From: Nageia nagi
Lineage: Eukaryota > Pinophyta
Length of the DNA: 64,000 nt
Assembly (NCBI GenBank): GCA_050084985.1
Contig: JBITNC010000001.1
Span: 198,400,001 to 198,464,000 of the forward strand
Direction: 5' to 3'
The notes beneath the pieces are model-generated. The model did no database searches and had not been told where the DNA came from. It saw nothing but the letters and a program-made list of their open reading frames with translations. Positions 1 to 12,872 of the stretch are shown here, one piece after another (positions within the stretch are counted from its first letter, which is position 1; every line of letters starts with the position of its first letter). Made by a program: the position numbers and the translations under genes.

Positions 1-1926
1 CCACCAGAAATCTCGCTAAAACATCCACCTGGGAAAGTGCATGGAAATGGCCAATAAGGATGCCATTCTTTACAAGTTGAATACCCCAAGAGCTACCAGA
101 AGACTATTATTCTTTTATAATTACACTTTGTAAGGAGGGTAACATTCCCTTATTCCTTAATTCTTTCATTCTTTTATTCTTTCTCAATAAAATTCATGCT
201 TTTAATTCCCATTTATTACTCCCCTTTAATTCTTTTACAAGTACTACAATGAGTGTATAATCTTTATTCTTAGTCATTTTTGTCAAATTTTGTTAAGTCT
301 AGAAAAATTCGGGTCATGTTTCCATTATCGGGTCTTAATTTTGTAAATGTTAGTTAAAAGTGCCATTTTGTTCAAAGCAGACATTATTTGTCTAGTCATT
401 TGGATCAAATCAGGAAATTGTACACAATTCATGATAATGAGTGTCAATCTTTAAAGCTAGTTAAGTCTTTTCTAAGTTTTACTATCAAGTGTTATTATGT
501 AAATAAGTCCCATATATTTTTCAAATAGCACAATTGAGTCTTCATCAATAACTATACATTGGTCTAAGTTTGAAAGGCACTTTTATTTTTTCTAAGTCAT
601 GTCCAAGAGATAATGTAATTTATAAGGGAAGTAAATGTCTAAGTCTAAGTTTGAGTAATATGGGAAGTCAAATCTATTGTAGAACGAGGTACTTATTCTA
701 GGTAGTATTGGAAATATGAGTCATTTTTGAGTTGAATCAATCAATGAGTAATGTCTTAGAGCTCATGAATTTCTAAAGGAAAAGTTGTACCATACATCAA
801 AAATTAGCAAGCACTAAGTTAGTCCATCAATGGGTCTTACCGAAGGACAAATCAATGAGATATATTTAAATAGGTTCATTCCATAGAACATACCTATTTT
901 GAGTGATGATGTCACACATTTTGATTAAAATCAATGGGTAATAAAGTAACTCCTAATTAGTCAATAAACCCCTCCAAATAAAGTAAGACCTACCAAACTA
1001 AAAATAGAACTATGAGATAAGAGGAATACTTGGGTCCACTTAATCAAGAGTGATTAACCCCTAGGGCTCTACCAATATGTTAAATTTGACTCATTTCCAC
1101 ATGGAAATAGAAGTTATTCCTTAGGATTCAATGTTATACCTTGCATTTCCCTCATAATTCTTGCAACCTAGAGCTATAATGATCTTCATAAATGGTTGCA
1201 AAAAGTTATATGGACACTAAAAGAGGATAAAGAAAACCCATACCAATCAAATTGGTGTAGCATACTTTGATAATCAGCTATAATTGTAATAGGATATAAT
1301 AAATGACAAATCAAAGAGATTAAAATTGAGAACTTATAAAGATTCAAAGTCTATAGATTCCCAAGCATTAGAGCTGATTGTACTTAGTTACTGTGCAATC
1401 TAGCATAGTTGTAAATTGAAGTTGTACATTTGTAAATAATTCTTGTTTCAATTCTTAGTCAATAGAGCAATTAAGGGTAGTAATGATGGAAAACCACTCA
1501 TTTGTAAATAGAATAGTATAAATAGTGGACTATTAGAGGTCTATAAGTTCAGACATTTTAGTAAAGTTGCCTAGTGTATGAAATTCTTTCATATTTGATA
1601 ATACAATGCAATGATACTTTTCCCTATACAGTTTGTGGCTATATATTCTATATTTTAGATATTATGTATGAAACATTATCTTAAGTTGTGGCTATGTATT
1701 ATGACTACAAGATCCTAAGAGTAAGCTAGTTTTCTATTCCTAATCTTGACTATGGATTGCTACCTATGTGGTAATGCCCAAGCTAATTAGTTTTAGTTTG
1801 CTTTGTTATCCTTTTCTAGTTACTTTTGACCTTTACATAGATAGGAATTGGCCTATAACCTAAAGATTAAGCAGAAAACCCCATGAGCACACTATCCCAC
1901 CACTTTCTTCTCTTTTGAGAACCCTA
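1..1926. other. AT-rich stretch without recognisable genes
   Basis: I see no coding stretch, RNA gene or clear repeat here. It lies downstream (on the minus strand) of the gypsy protease relic, so it may be decayed pol sequence of that element or unrelated intergenic DNA. I could not recognise reverse transcriptase motifs in it. Confidence 0.4.
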
Positions 1927-2544
1927 TTATTGTAGGCAATTGAGAACATGACCAAACCAAACCCTTGAGGTTACATTATATTGATCAATAATAATATTGC
2001 AATGGCTAAAAGGATTAGGATCCATTGGAATGCAATGAGTCTTACCACCATCCAGATACTTGAAGAAACCATGTATTGAGGAGGAAACACCATCCATTTC
2101 ATTAATACAAGGTCGAACCAAAAGAATATTATACTACATCTCACTCTCAACAACATGGTAAGGCATAAGAACTTATCTCACTCTAACCTTAATAGGAATC
2201 ACAACTACTCCCAAAGTTGTAGACAAAGTATTATTAAATGCCTTGATGGCTAAAGTGGGAGCACTCAAATAAGACATGGGGATACCAAGCTTTTGAAGTG
2301 TTACTACATATACCACATTGATAGCCAAGCCTTCATAAATCATGACTCTCTTAACCCCTTTTCCATCTATGTATGCAAAAATGTAGATAGCTAGATGTTT
2401 CTTAGATGATCTGAGAGTATGATATACCTCATCCATGTAGAAAGTGATAGAAGGCCTCATATAGTATTGAATTGTCACACAAAAATCCACATAGGCACTA
2501 GGATCATTATTAGATAATTCAATGGTCTTGAGTATATCATTCAA
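1927..2544 (-). pseudogene. Ty3/gypsy aspartic protease domain (broken)
   Basis: Retroviral-type aspartic protease that would cut the gag-pol polyprotein. The minus-strand reading from 2544 gives a region like the gypsy lead-in (PSITFYMDE), then DGKGVKRVMIYEGLAINV, where the family has a D-x-G-S-A-x-N active site. Then come LGIPMSYL and LGVVVIPIKV. After one stop near 2170 the same frame continues with YNILLVRPCINEMDGVSSS and KYLDGGKTHCIPMDP, matching the conserved block that follows the protease core in plant gypsy pol. The catalytic Asp is Tyr (IYEG), so this copy could not be active. The apparent start at 2544 is TTG and is only the edge of an open frame. It is 3' of the gag remnant at 3.3-5.6 kb, as expected for one element. 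Confidence 0.8.
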
Positions 2545-3309
2545 GGCATCTCAATGAGCCTTGTATTATTGCAATAAATCTCCATAAGGAAAACTTAGTA
2601 GGAGTTAACTGTAATTGTTGGTCTAATTGATTCTAAATTGTAATAGCTGGTCTTGAAGGCTAATATGAACTTGAATGTTAACTATATGTGTGGGCTACTA
2701 TGCTCTTATGTCTCAATGGGTAGGTGTTCTCTCACCTCCCCTCCTCATACAAGTGGTAACATGAAGTATCTCAATGCCCATCATATTGACAAACTCAATC
2801 AGTAAAGGACCACCATGCATTACTTGTCTTGACATGGAGGCCATGGTTCTCACTTGGTTTACATTAGGATCATGCCCTAGAAAAGGTTTTTGATATACCC
2901 CCAAATATCACTTGGGTTGAGCTTGGGGTGCTTTTGTGGATATGTGACTATCATTAATTAATCTCTAAATTATGGCTCTCAAATGTTAACACTAATAAGT
3001 TGCATGCCCTTATTGAAGATGGAAGGTACAAAACTCATCTTCCCTATACGATTGTGGTCATGCACCATTAGGGTCCTCTTATATTATCTCAAGAAGCATA
3101 ACTAATATTTCCTATAGGATATTCTTATATATATGATCTATAGGCTCCACTAATGGTGTCCAATTCCTTTTTTGTTGTTGTGGTTGCCTTGATGGTCTAG
3201 GAGGTCTTGCTTGGTTATTACCATGATTATATTGATTATACTACCCTTGATGACCTTGATTTCCTTGATTATACTATGCTTGATTACTTTGATTATAGTT
3301 CCCTTGATC
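2545..3309 (-). pseudogene. gypsy gag-protease linker (decayed)
   Basis: This links the gag core and the protease. The minus strand at 3150-3310 reads as a low-complexity tract rich in Gln, Asn and Tyr, then RNWTPLVEPIDHIYKNIL, which resembles the conserved 'F-T-P-L-x-E-P' linker of this kind of plant gypsy polyprotein. The rest is broken by several stops and I can align nothing in it with confidence. Confidence 0.45.
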
Positions 3310-5649
3310 TTATTTTTGGTATTGATTTCTTGGTTGATTGTTCCTTTGTCTAGGAGGTTCTAGTTGAAGAATTGGTTGTGCTTGATTAACCAGATATGTA
3401 ACTTGGTTTGCTTGTGGCATAGGTTGAGGTTGGTTCAGATTTCCACCATTGTTGTGAGTATTTTGATTGTTATTATTATCCTTTTTTATCAGATTTATTT
3501 CACCCTCTTGAATTTTTACCTCTTCAATGACCTTTTCTTGAGCTAAGGCATATTCAAAGGTAAGGTTCCTTTGAATTTGTAGGATACAAGAGATGTGCTT
3601 GTTGCAACTCTTAGAGAATAGCTCAACCAAATCCTCTTGAGGAAAACTATATGGCATATTGATCATAACCGCTCCCCAACAAAAAACATAATTTGATATA
3701 AACTCATTATCAAATTGGGATAACTTACTTAGATCCATGATAGAGGCTCTATTTCTTATGTTTATCCCAAAATGATCTAGAAACTGGTTAGCCAACTGAT
3801 TGAAAGAAAAGATACTATGCTATGGCAAGTTGTTTTACCAATCCAATGCTTAAACTAACAAATTCATAGGAAAGGTTCTTAACATGAGAATATCATTATT
3901 ATCTATGATATAACATGAATACTTCAATTACCTTAGATGTTCTCTAGGATCCTCCTTCCCTGTAAATTTATCCATCTTGGGAACTTCAAACTTGTAAAGA
4001 AAATCCTTTATAGGAATGAATAGATGGATTGGTTCATTACAAATAAATCCATAAGACAACTTGGAATTAACTTGGTCATTAAGCCTTTGCTCCATCTCTT
4101 GTAACTTCTTAAGAATCTCATCATGAGAAGTGGATGGAGGAAAGGATCCAACAACTTGATAGCATGGAGCTTGATAGGAATTGGTTGGTTGTTGTTGCCC
4201 TTGAGATTGATAAATTTATTGTGTTGAGGCAACATTCACTTGTTATGTATGATTGGGTTGGGCTATGAACCCTTATGCCACTTGGTTATGCAAACCTTGA
4301 GGAGGAAATTGAGCTTGTACAAGAGATGGATCTTGAACTTGTTGAAAAGATTGAAAATATTTTTGTGTAGAAGTGTGATCCCTAGGTTTAGCACCAACAT
4401 ATTCTTGTGTGTTATTAGGATTTTTATAATTAGCATATGTGGGTATAACAACTTGAGAAGAAGAAGGAGCTTGAGACATAACATTAATGTGCACCCTAGG
4501 TTGTGGAACTTTAGGTGGCACATATGGTGCAATGATCTCTTGAGGATTAGGATTAATCATTTTGCTAGGTATTATATGCTCTTGTTGATAAGATAAATAA
4601 GGTTGATCAACCATAGCAACTTGGGGAGGGGTTGCAATCCTCAAGACTTGTAAATTAATATTTACCTCTTGCTCTTGATGGGTTTCCACAAATTATGCAA
4701 ATAATTTGGCCTTTTGAAGCTTATACTACTCTTTAAACATTTGGGCTCTCTCCTCATCATCATGATGAGGAGTGCTTAATAGTGTCAAAGTGGAGGGTTC
4801 AACTTGTGGATGAGAAGATTGGACCAAAGGGTCCACATGAGAAATCAATGGATCTTGAGGCAAGGTTGATGAAACTTGTTGAGCTTGGCTAGGAGGCAAA
4901 GGAGGAGGAACAGAAGTAGACCAATGTCTTCTCACCATATCATATTATAAAATAAGCTTATGGGTATTCATCTTGTGTAAATCGATAGTAGGAGAATCAG
5001 GAGGCTCATGTGGTGGAGGTTCAATGGAGGAAGAAGGCATGTTGGATGGTGGAGGATTGCCATAGGTAGGATCATAATGGTAAATGATACTATATAGATC
5101 AATAATGGTATATTTATTTGGGTTATGTAATGAAGTTTCCATAGTGACAACATGGGGCAAGGAAGGAGGAGGAAAGGGTTATGATACCCCTATCTCTTCT
5201 TCCAAGGGAAGTGGTGGATTGGCCAAGGTTTAGCTTTCCATGTTAGCAACATGGGGAGATGGAGGCCTAAAATATAAAGGTTTTTTAGCCTTAAATTCAT
5301 GGAAAAGATCTTGGATATGAAGATCATTCAAGAAGAGTAGCTCCTCGATAGGAGGGTCATCATGGATGGCTTCCACATGATGTGGAGAGCTAGCGTCACC
5401 ATACAAGGGATTCTTACATAGACTTACTTGCAAGTATTTGTGAAATTGTGGATCCTATTGATGGGATGGGATAGAAGCCTATATAGGTGTAGAATATGGG
5501 ACATGAGATGGTTGGTATACATGAATTAAAAGTGGTTGAGACATATGAGGTGAAGGTGGTTGAGAAGGAGGGTTGGATTGTGAGGATCTAGTTTGTCTTG
5601 CCCTAAATTATGCTCTAGTCTCTATTGAAGTATGGGATTCACCTTCCAT
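3310..5649 (-). pseudogene. Ty3/gypsy gag polyprotein (broken)
   Basis: Capsid precursor of a gypsy element. A true ATG at 5649 begins MEGESHTSIETRA. The first ~1.1 kb is a proline-rich, stop-interrupted N-terminal region (PPSPHVANMES, PPHEPPDSP, VPPPLPPSQAQQV). At 3310-3800 the retrotransposon gag core is readable: F-x-I-N-I-R-N-R-A-S, MDLSKLSQFDNEFISNYVF, VELFSKS. It ends in an Asn/Gln-rich tail (DNNNNQNTHNNGG, QPQPMPQANQ). No zinc knuckle could be identified. In-frame stops and at least one shift break it into separate frames. A candidate decayed primer-binding site lies about 50 bases upstream at 5701-5714, which supports 5649 as the gag start. The protease follows downstream. Confidence 0.75.
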
Positions 5650-5700
5650 ACTAGAAACACAAATGAAGAATTAAATAAATAATATGAAATAAAAAAAATA

Positions 5701-5714
5701 TGCCAATGGTGCCA
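5701..5714 (-). promoter_or_regulatory. Candidate decayed primer-binding site
   Basis: The minus strand reads TGGCACCATTGGCA. It differs from the tRNA-Asp-type site TGGCGCCGTTGCC of many plant gypsy elements mainly by G-to-A at two CpG positions. It sits about 50 bases before the gag ATG, the expected place. The flanking LTR would extend to the right but I could not define its far end. Confidence 0.45.
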
Positions 5715-7070
5715 CATAAGTGAAAGCAAGTAAACATAAAGCCTAAAATTTTGTTATGATCTTCTTTAATGGATGCAAACTTAAAGCACACAACCCTAAG
5801 ATGGTATTTTAAAGACATCATTCCTATATGCAAAATAGAAATAGTGTGAAAGATAGAAATAGTGATTATCTTATTTAGTTTATTCTTGTCCAATTAGGAT
5901 AATTATCTTTATGAGGTAAATTTTAAATGCAATTATAAATTTTGACTCTTTTTAGTTTTCCTATAGATGAATCTAGTCAAACATTTTTGGGTAAGGATTG
6001 ATCTCTAGGGGTGTGAATCATTTTACAAGGGTACTTAGGTACCTATAATGACATATATCATAAAAAGAGGATGGATACCACCTTGGTGTTAAAATCTAAG
6101 TGTGGGTTAGGCTATGGTGATGAAATCCATGTGCCTTAGATACTCCCTAAGCTTGTGAGGAATTAATGCAAGTATGATAAAACAAATATAAGATGCAACT
6201 AACTGTATACAAAATGCAAATAATCCCTTAAATATTTGTCTTTTCATTTTTAAAGTAAAGAATAATATGATTTTAAAAATAAAGTACTCCCACCCAAGGA
6301 TGATTTTGATTTTACTATTGCAAGAAAAAGAGTAAAATGAATTCTTTCGTTTTCAATTTTATTTTCCTTTCACTAGCAAAATAAAGCAAAGTAAAGTGAA
6401 ATAACAACCCTAGGATGCACACAACATACAAAACCTATTCTAAATCATGATATGAGAGGGATACAAGCTTGGGGGACTCCAACTCCAAGCTCCCATTAGG
6501 TACAATACCTATGATACACATTTTGATCCTAGTCAATGTGTTATAGACCAGCTAGAAGTGCCAACTGATGAACTGATCAAACAACTAACTAACCAATCAT
6601 AGTTATGCCTAGATAATTTTAAAATTTGAACTTAAAAGTGCAAGATAGAATATAAAATGTACAATCCAGAAATTCAAATGCTGGCAGTGGTCTACTGCCA
6701 CCTAGTTAAAAGATCTAAAAGTTATGAAACTTCCTGGAAATGAAATAGATTAGCTCAAAATATTAAAACCATCCTAATCACTATAGACTAAACTGAGTAA
6801 AAAAGAGGATCTAACTAGATGAAAATTGATTAATAATTTATGCATCTAAAACCTATTCAATATGCTAAAGACTAGCTAGACTCTATCAACTAGTATGCAG
6901 TAAATTGGCTACCATTTTTCTAATTTTTATACTTCAATAATTTTTAGGGTTTCATCTAGGATTGGTCAGGTATGTTCCTTGGAAAAATCAACCTGAGTTA
7001 GTATGCATGGATATCTAAAAATGCAAAAAGAAAGGGTCAAATATAATAAATAAAAAAGAGGAGAAAGGGA
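5715..7070. other. AT-rich region, probably LTR of the left gypsy element
   Basis: There is no coding signal. The position between the candidate primer-binding site (5701-5714) and the copia LTR at 7071 suggests it is the 5' LTR of the minus-strand gypsy element. No second copy is visible in the window, so this rests on position only. Confidence 0.3.
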
Positions 7071-7613
7071 TGTAAAATTCCTTTATTATTGTAAATATTG
7101 AACCAAGGGAGGTCCTATTGGAATGTATAATGCATTATTGTAAAGGTTTTGTAATATTCATCTATGTAAGTTCACTAATACTTAAGAGTATCATTTGATA
7201 CCTTAAGTATTTAAGTGAATATGATAATGTAACTTGTCCTACACTCCATGTCATGAGCATGTCCCTTGGGTAAAAGGATGTGCATGTCATGCTTTTATAC
7301 ATTGAGTAAAAAGGTGATTCAAAGAGAGATTTTGGCTTATAAATAGAAGGATTCCTCTTTGGATCATACACCAATTTGAGAAGTAAAGTTATGCTATAAT
7401 ATAGTACCTAGGATTGAGATTAGAATAATTATAAGAGTTCATATTTGGGAATGAAGTGAGATCTAGTTAGTGGATGTTCTCCTAGTTGGAGGAACCACTT
7501 GCATCTTGAGTTATGTTGTAAGATTGATTTGTGAGTTATTTAGATGTGAATTATGAGTTTTTATGAGATCTTGGTAGTTTAGAGTTGTTTAATTTATAGT
7601 TCATCTCTCACAT
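7071..7613 (+). repeat. Orphan LTR (copia-type) with TATA box
   Basis: About 543 bp, beginning TGTAAAATTCC and ending CATCTCTCACA, so it has the TG...CA ends of an LTR, and it is followed directly by a tRNA-Met-type primer-binding site. A good TATA box (TATAAATAG) lies at 7338-7346 within GGCTTATAAATAGAAGG, the usual promoter form in copia LTRs. No matching 3' LTR was seen downstream, including at the 3' end of the copia element at 14.5 kb. The left boundary is inferred from the ends. Confidence 0.6.
7338..7346 (+). promoter_or_regulatory. TATA box of the orphan LTR
   Basis: TATAAATAG about 270 bases before the LTR end. Position and sequence fit an LTR U3 promoter reading rightward. Confidence 0.55.
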
Positions 7614-7614
7614 T

Positions 7615-7627
7615 TGGTATCAGAGCT
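7615..7627 (+). promoter_or_regulatory. tRNA-Met primer-binding site
   Basis: The plus strand reads TGGTATCAGAGCTCC directly after the LTR end. This is the standard initiator-tRNA-Met complement used by Ty1/copia elements to prime minus-strand DNA. Confidence 0.8.
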
Positions 7628-7639
7628 CCTTGGAGGCTT

Positions 7640-10540
7640 CTCTTCACATCCTTGGGTGCAAGCTCTTCTTCATTCCTCATATCACTTTTCATTGTGAGGT
7701 AAAATCAAAAGAAGGTATAACTTCTTTTTTTTTGTCTTATTTCAACTAATGATACTAATATATATGTATGTGCTAGTTAATTTTTTTTGGTAATTTTATT
7801 TAATAGCAATTCAATATAATTGTTATTCATACTAACAATTTTTATGATAGTTGCAATTTTTATTACAAAATTGCTTTATATATTGCTATAATTTTTATAG
7901 TGTGCCTACCTTAATCCTTCTATAAAAAGTTATAGTTGTACTCTACAATTTTTTTTAATAACACAAAGGAAGGTAATTTTTTTTTTCCATTTACAAAAAT
8001 CATTGTTAATTTTTTTTTTTCAAAATAATTGTAGATGGTTCTTTTATACAAAAGATGATCTTTTTTTTAAAGTCTATCCTTGTCTCTAAAATATAAACAT
8101 GGTATAAGTTAAAAAAAATATAGATACACTATACTAAATGTATTTGGAAAATCTTTTTTTACAAAAACATAACATTAGTTTGTTTAAAGTATCTATTCTG
8201 AGAAGTTTGGGTGGGCATTTTTTTAGGAGAGGGCATCATTTCTTGGTTGGTGCCTTCGGCTTGCATCCCTCTTCTTGCATGGCATTGCTCAATCCAAAAT
8301 TTGAATTCCAAGTGGTCCCTTTAAACTCCCTTTATCCTCTCTAATCAACAACAACAAATAGGTCATTTTTTTAGGGTATTTTGTTGATGCCTTATTTTTG
8401 ATAGTTGTTTGGTCAAACCCACTTTCCCCTCATCTCGTAGACCTTGCAGCTCATCCGCTTGGCCTTCCCATAACTTGGATTTGCCTTAACTTTCATTGGG
8501 CACCCCTCCTCTTCGTAGCTTCTCATGGATTTCAAGGCATTCTATTGATTCCTTATTATTGATAGGTGTTTGGTCAAACCCACTTCGCCCTCAACTCCTA
8601 GACCTTGTAACTCATCTACTTGGCCTTCCTGCAGCCTAGCTCTACCCCAACTTTGCTCAGGCACCCTTCCTCTCTATAGCTTCTTGCAATGAATTTGATC
8701 CCTTTTTGTAATGAATCATGGCTTCTTCTTGCAATGAATTATAGCCCCTTCTTGCAATGAATCTAGCCCCTTATTGCATGCTCAGGCTCCTTTCATCCAT
8801 CATGGCCCCCATTGCTCAACCTCTCTCCCTTCTCTTGACTAGTCTTCCTCTTCTGTTTTGTGTCACCTTTTTTCTCTTTAACCACCAACCTCTACCCTAT
8901 GCCTCCTCACAGTGTCTCCCAAGTGCCATTCTATCCCTTCAAAACCCCTTTAGATCTTAGTATTTCTTATTATGATTAAAATCATTTAATTTCTTTTCCT
9001 TGAGTGCACACCTTCTCCTCTTCAATTTAATACTTTTTATTAAATTTTCTAATAAGTTAATTATGATGAGGAATTTTTTTGACTTTGCTCTTAAACAAGG
9101 AAAAGAAAATTTATTATGATGCTTTACTTAGACGTTTATGGTGATAAGTCTTAAAAGTTTAGTACTTGTTTCAAGTAAAGGAAAGGGGGATAATATTGCT
9201 CTTAAAATTAGGACATTTCTTGTTCATGCTTATGATATTATTAATTTATCTTAAATACCTTTCTACTTTTAGAAAAATATGGCAAGTCTCCAAGAATTTT
9301 TTTTAGCAATTTAAATTTATACTCTTAATACTTCTAGATATACATCTTTTTTAACATGGTGTTATTTCTAAAAGTATTAAGGGGAGTATATAATTTGAAA
9401 TTACTAAAGAAAAGGATATTAATTTTTTTAAATGCTATTTTAGTAAAGTAAAAATGAGAATTTAACCTTGTTTTTTATATATAAAATGTTTTAGCATTCT
9501 ATCCTAAGCATTCATTGAAGGGGTCCTTTTTAAGTAAAAAGGAGGAAATTTTATGGATGTTTTACTTAAATGTTTCAAGTTATGGGAATAATGCATAGAA
9601 TATTTTATGCCTTTATAATTTTTTTTCCTTATGCAAAGTGATGGATTCACTTATGCAAATAATGAAAAATGATATATATGTATTATTTCTCTAAGTAATT
9701 ATTCCTTTGCAAAGTTAAGAATGGACTTGTGCAAAGTATGGACTTATGTAAAGATGTCCTTTAGGGGTTAGTAAACAAAACCCATTAGACATTTAGGTTT
9801 CAAACCTTGAATGGATGATTTTGTTTATGCTCTTTTAATTCATATTTCATATTTTTTATTTATGTGCTTATGCAAATGAAAATATAAATATTGAAATGAG
9901 CAACCCCCTAAAATGAATACATTTGCATGTACATTCCATAATATAACTTGTTTGGGGAACCATGAGGTGAAGATTGATGGACTAAAGCATTTAAGTCCAA
10001 TAATTCAAGTGGTGAGAAGTTTGTACTTCTCAATCACCTCTAAGTTCTCTATTTATTTGGATATAACTTCAATAGGTGGACATGCATGTGTGTAGTGATA
10101 CCACATGTCCACATGTCTATCTAGGGATTATCTTGATAACCTAGGAGGGTAACTTGAAACATAATCAAGATTAATAATTTGGTTGATCCAATATATTTCA
10201 TAATCTTAGAAAATAGAAGGTACTTCTTCTTATGAGAGTATAATACTAACCAAAGTAAACTGGTTGAGGATTGGTAGTACTTGGGCTCCTCTTGTATGGG
10301 CATTTAGGTGAAGGCCTAATTTTAAAAAAGAAAATAAACCTCAATAATATCACTCTACATTTATGATTTTTGGTGATATTAAAAGTATTTAGATACATGG
10401 GAGCTATATTTGAGTTGTAAAATATTTGCACTTGTAAATCAAATCAAACATGTCTTTGTTAATTAAATGTAACATATAAAACTTAACATATAATGTTGTT
10501 TATTGAACCACATGCTTATTATTTTTCACATTCTTGTATA
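7640..10540. other. Non-coding stretch with a duplicated segment
   Basis: There is no convincing coding region in 2.9 kb. Poly-T-rich sequence (7700-8060) is followed by a C/T-rich part. This holds a segment at about 8385-8480 that recurs at 8539-8635 (both contain TTTGGTCAAACCCACTT and a following CTTGGCCTTCC). After it, CTTCTTGCAATGAAT is repeated several times at 8680-8765. It may be leader of the orphan LTR element or intervening DNA. Confidence 0.4.
8385..8640. repeat. Two-copy tandem duplication (~150 bp period)
   Basis: Copy 1 (about 8385-8480) and copy 2 (about 8539-8635) share GATxCCTTATTxTTGATAG, TTTGGTCAAACCCACTT and CTTGGCCTTCC with scattered differences. The spacing is about 152 bp. 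Confidence 0.6.
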
Positions 10541-10544
10541 GCAA

Positions 10545-11465
10545 ATGGAAGACTCCATTTTACCCAAGCACATTCTATATGGTTCTAACTTTGGAATTTA
10601 GGAACCTCAAATTAGAGTTGAGTTGTAGGCAAGAAAGCTTTGGTAAATAGTGAATGAGAACCTTGTACCTCCTATAGATGAAAAGGCACTAGAGGCTTAC
10701 AACATAAAAAATGAGTTGGCAACCTCCATGAACTTTTGTGCAATTTTAGATGATGTGCTCCTGATGATTTCCTCTTCAATCTTGATAAAGAAAGCTTGGG
10801 ATAAGCTTAAGCAAATTTACCTTGGTTCAAAGTTTTCAAGAAGGTTTACCATTCTCCAAAAGTTTATTCAATATCATTAAAGGGAAGATGAAAATATTGC
10901 CATCTACTTGAACAAAATCATTTATCTTATGACTCAACTTGTTGCTTGTGGGTGCAATTGGATCAATGATAAGTTTATGGTCTTTATCATTCTTCAAATC
11001 TTTTATTCAAAGTTTGGAAGCTTTGTAATGGTTATGAAAATAAAGCTTGGTTATGAAGAAGTCTTGTCCCTTGAGAACCTTTCTAGGCTCCTCTTGAAGC
11101 ATGAGAAAACCTTTAACAAAAAGGTGTTGATTTTTTCTCCAAAGGATAATAATATTGTTCTAGGAGCAACCAAAACTTCTTTAAAGAAAAATTTCAACCA
11201 TCATAAGAAATATTATCCTTATTTCTCTAAAATATTTGAGAAAAAAAGATATAGTAATAATGACAATAATAGGAACAACAACAACAACAACAGGAACAAT
11301 GGCAACAATAACCACTTCAAGCAAAGAGATGGGAAAGGTAAAGCAAACAATCCATATCCTAAGAAAAATTTTGATGGTAATTGTAACTATTATGGCATCT
11401 AAAGTTATAAATAAGTTGATTTCTATAAAAAGAAAATAGAGGAAAAGAACGAAGGCAATTAAAAT
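10545..11465 (+). pseudogene. Ty1/copia gag (broken)
   Basis: Nucleocapsid/capsid protein of the copia element at 10.5-14.5 kb. From the ATG at 10545 (MEDSILPKH), past three stops, the frame reads PPIDEKALEAYNIKNELA and SILIKKAWDKLKQIYLGSK, the typical copia gag pattern. It continues with NIAIYLNKIIYLMTQLVACG and SLENLSRLLLKHE. The C-terminal part is very Asn-rich (near 11255-11320, built on AAC repeats). It ends at FDGNCNYYGI, a broken zinc knuckle in which the second Cys is Tyr. Protease follows about 50 bases after the last readable gag residue. Confidence 0.8.
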
Positions 11466-11513
11466 GTAAAGAACTTCAAAAGAAAGAAGAATATTCAAGC
11501 TAGTTTTGCTACG

Positions 11514-11882
11514 ATGCTCTACTACATGTCTCACTCTTTTTCATCTGATTGGATTGTTGACTCTAGTTACACTAATCACCTATGCTTTGAAAAGAAAAAT
11601 TTTGAGAAATTTTATAAATATAGAAAGGATGTGGTTGTGATAAGTGATAACTCTACATTTGAAGTTCAAGGACTTGGAAGCATGTTGATTCATGAAAAGG
11701 TTCTTGATAATATGCTCTATGTTCTTAAGCTTAGGATGAACCTTCTCTCTATTATTCAAGTTGCTAAGAAAAGGTACTCATTTGAGTTCAAATCTCAATA
11801 TTTATGCATGAAGAAAGGACTTACCCATTTGGTTAAAGAATCAGTGAAAGATGTTCTCTACATTATGGATCAAGTTCCATAA
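11514..11882 (+). pseudogene. Ty1/copia protease (broken)
   Basis: The reading DWIVDSSYTNHL replaces the family pattern W-I-x-D-S-G-A-x-x-H-M. The catalytic Asp is kept but the invariant Gly is Ser, so activity is doubtful. Downstream VISDNSTFEVQGLGSM and VLYVLKLRMNLLSIIQVAKK match the conserved copia stretch between protease and the GAG-pre-integrase segment. It ends at a stop at 11880 and the integrase zinc-binding segment follows. Confidence 0.8.
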
Positions 11883-12872
11883 AAGATATGTCTTGCTACA
11901 AGTGTATGTTCTAAAGGCAATCTTTAGCACCAACATTTAGGGCACCTTAACCATAAGAGTATTCAATCCATAAAAGAGCAAGAACTTGTGGAAGGTTTTC
12001 CTTTAATTTTTCCTTCAATTAGTTTATGCGAGAAGTGCATTCTTAGAAAGATGTATAGATAAAAATTTGAAAAAGATAAGGTAACAAAAGCATCTCAACC
12101 TCTTCAACTTGTGCATTCAGATTTGATGGATCCATTTTAGAATAAGTTGCTTGGAGGAGCATCTTACATCTTGACCTTCATTTATGACTTCTATAGAATG
12201 AATTTTGGCTATCTACTTAGCATAAAGATCAAACCTTTTGAGAGTTTTAAAAATTTTAAGGCCTTATTTGAAAATTAGACTAACCTTAAAATCAAGATGT
12301 TGAGATCAGATAATGGAGGAGAATATAATAACAATAAGTTCAATGCCTTTTGTGCTAAGTATGAAATCAAGAGGTATTTTATGATTCATTAAATTCCTTA
12401 GCAAAATAATGTTGTTGAAAGAAAAAATAAGATAATTATGGAGATGGCTAGATGCATGTTGGGTAATCTTCTTATTTTTTTATGGGATGAAGCTATGGGC
12501 ATTGCTATTTACACCTTGAATAGGTGTCCCATAAAACTAGTTCAAGGTAAAACTCCTTTTGAGGCATGGATAGGAAGAAAACCTAACATTTCTCACCTTA
12601 AGGTGTTTGGTTGTGAAGCATTCTCTTACATTATTTCTAAGAAAACGAAAAGGTTGGACAAAAAGGTTGAAAAATGCATCTTTATGGGTTATGATAGTCA
12701 GCATAGAGGCTACAAGATATATTATCCATCCTATAAAGGATTGTTCATTTCTAGGGATGTAAAATTTAATGAAATTCTTGAAGAATATACTTCTAATGAG
12801 GATGTTGATGATCCAGTTGACTCATCAGTTGCACCTAGCTGGTTGTATATCGATGTAGACAAGTCACCTTAA
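11883..12872 (+). pseudogene. Ty1/copia integrase (broken)
   Basis: Integrase that would insert the element cDNA. GHLNHKSIQSIKEQELV followed by C-E-K-C marks the zinc-binding HHCC segment. The core keeps all three acidic positions: LVHSDLMDPF, LRSDNGGEY, and NNVVERKNK. The C-terminal part from 12438 is open for 144 residues, with the conserved LNRCPIKLVQGKTPFEAW, HLKVFGCEAF and CIFMGYDSQHRGYKIY. About six in-frame stops break the first two thirds. Confidence 0.85.

Noticed and set aside
8138-8960. Plus-strand frames at 8138-8344 and 8757-8960 as small secreted or membrane proteins
   Set aside because: They lie in repeated C/T-rich sequence with no motif, no relative and no support for expression.
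11181-11534. Minus-strand 117-residue hydrophobic frame
   Set aside because: Antisense of the Asn-rich copia gag tail; AAC repeats read backwards give Val/Ile-rich sequence that mimics a membrane protein.
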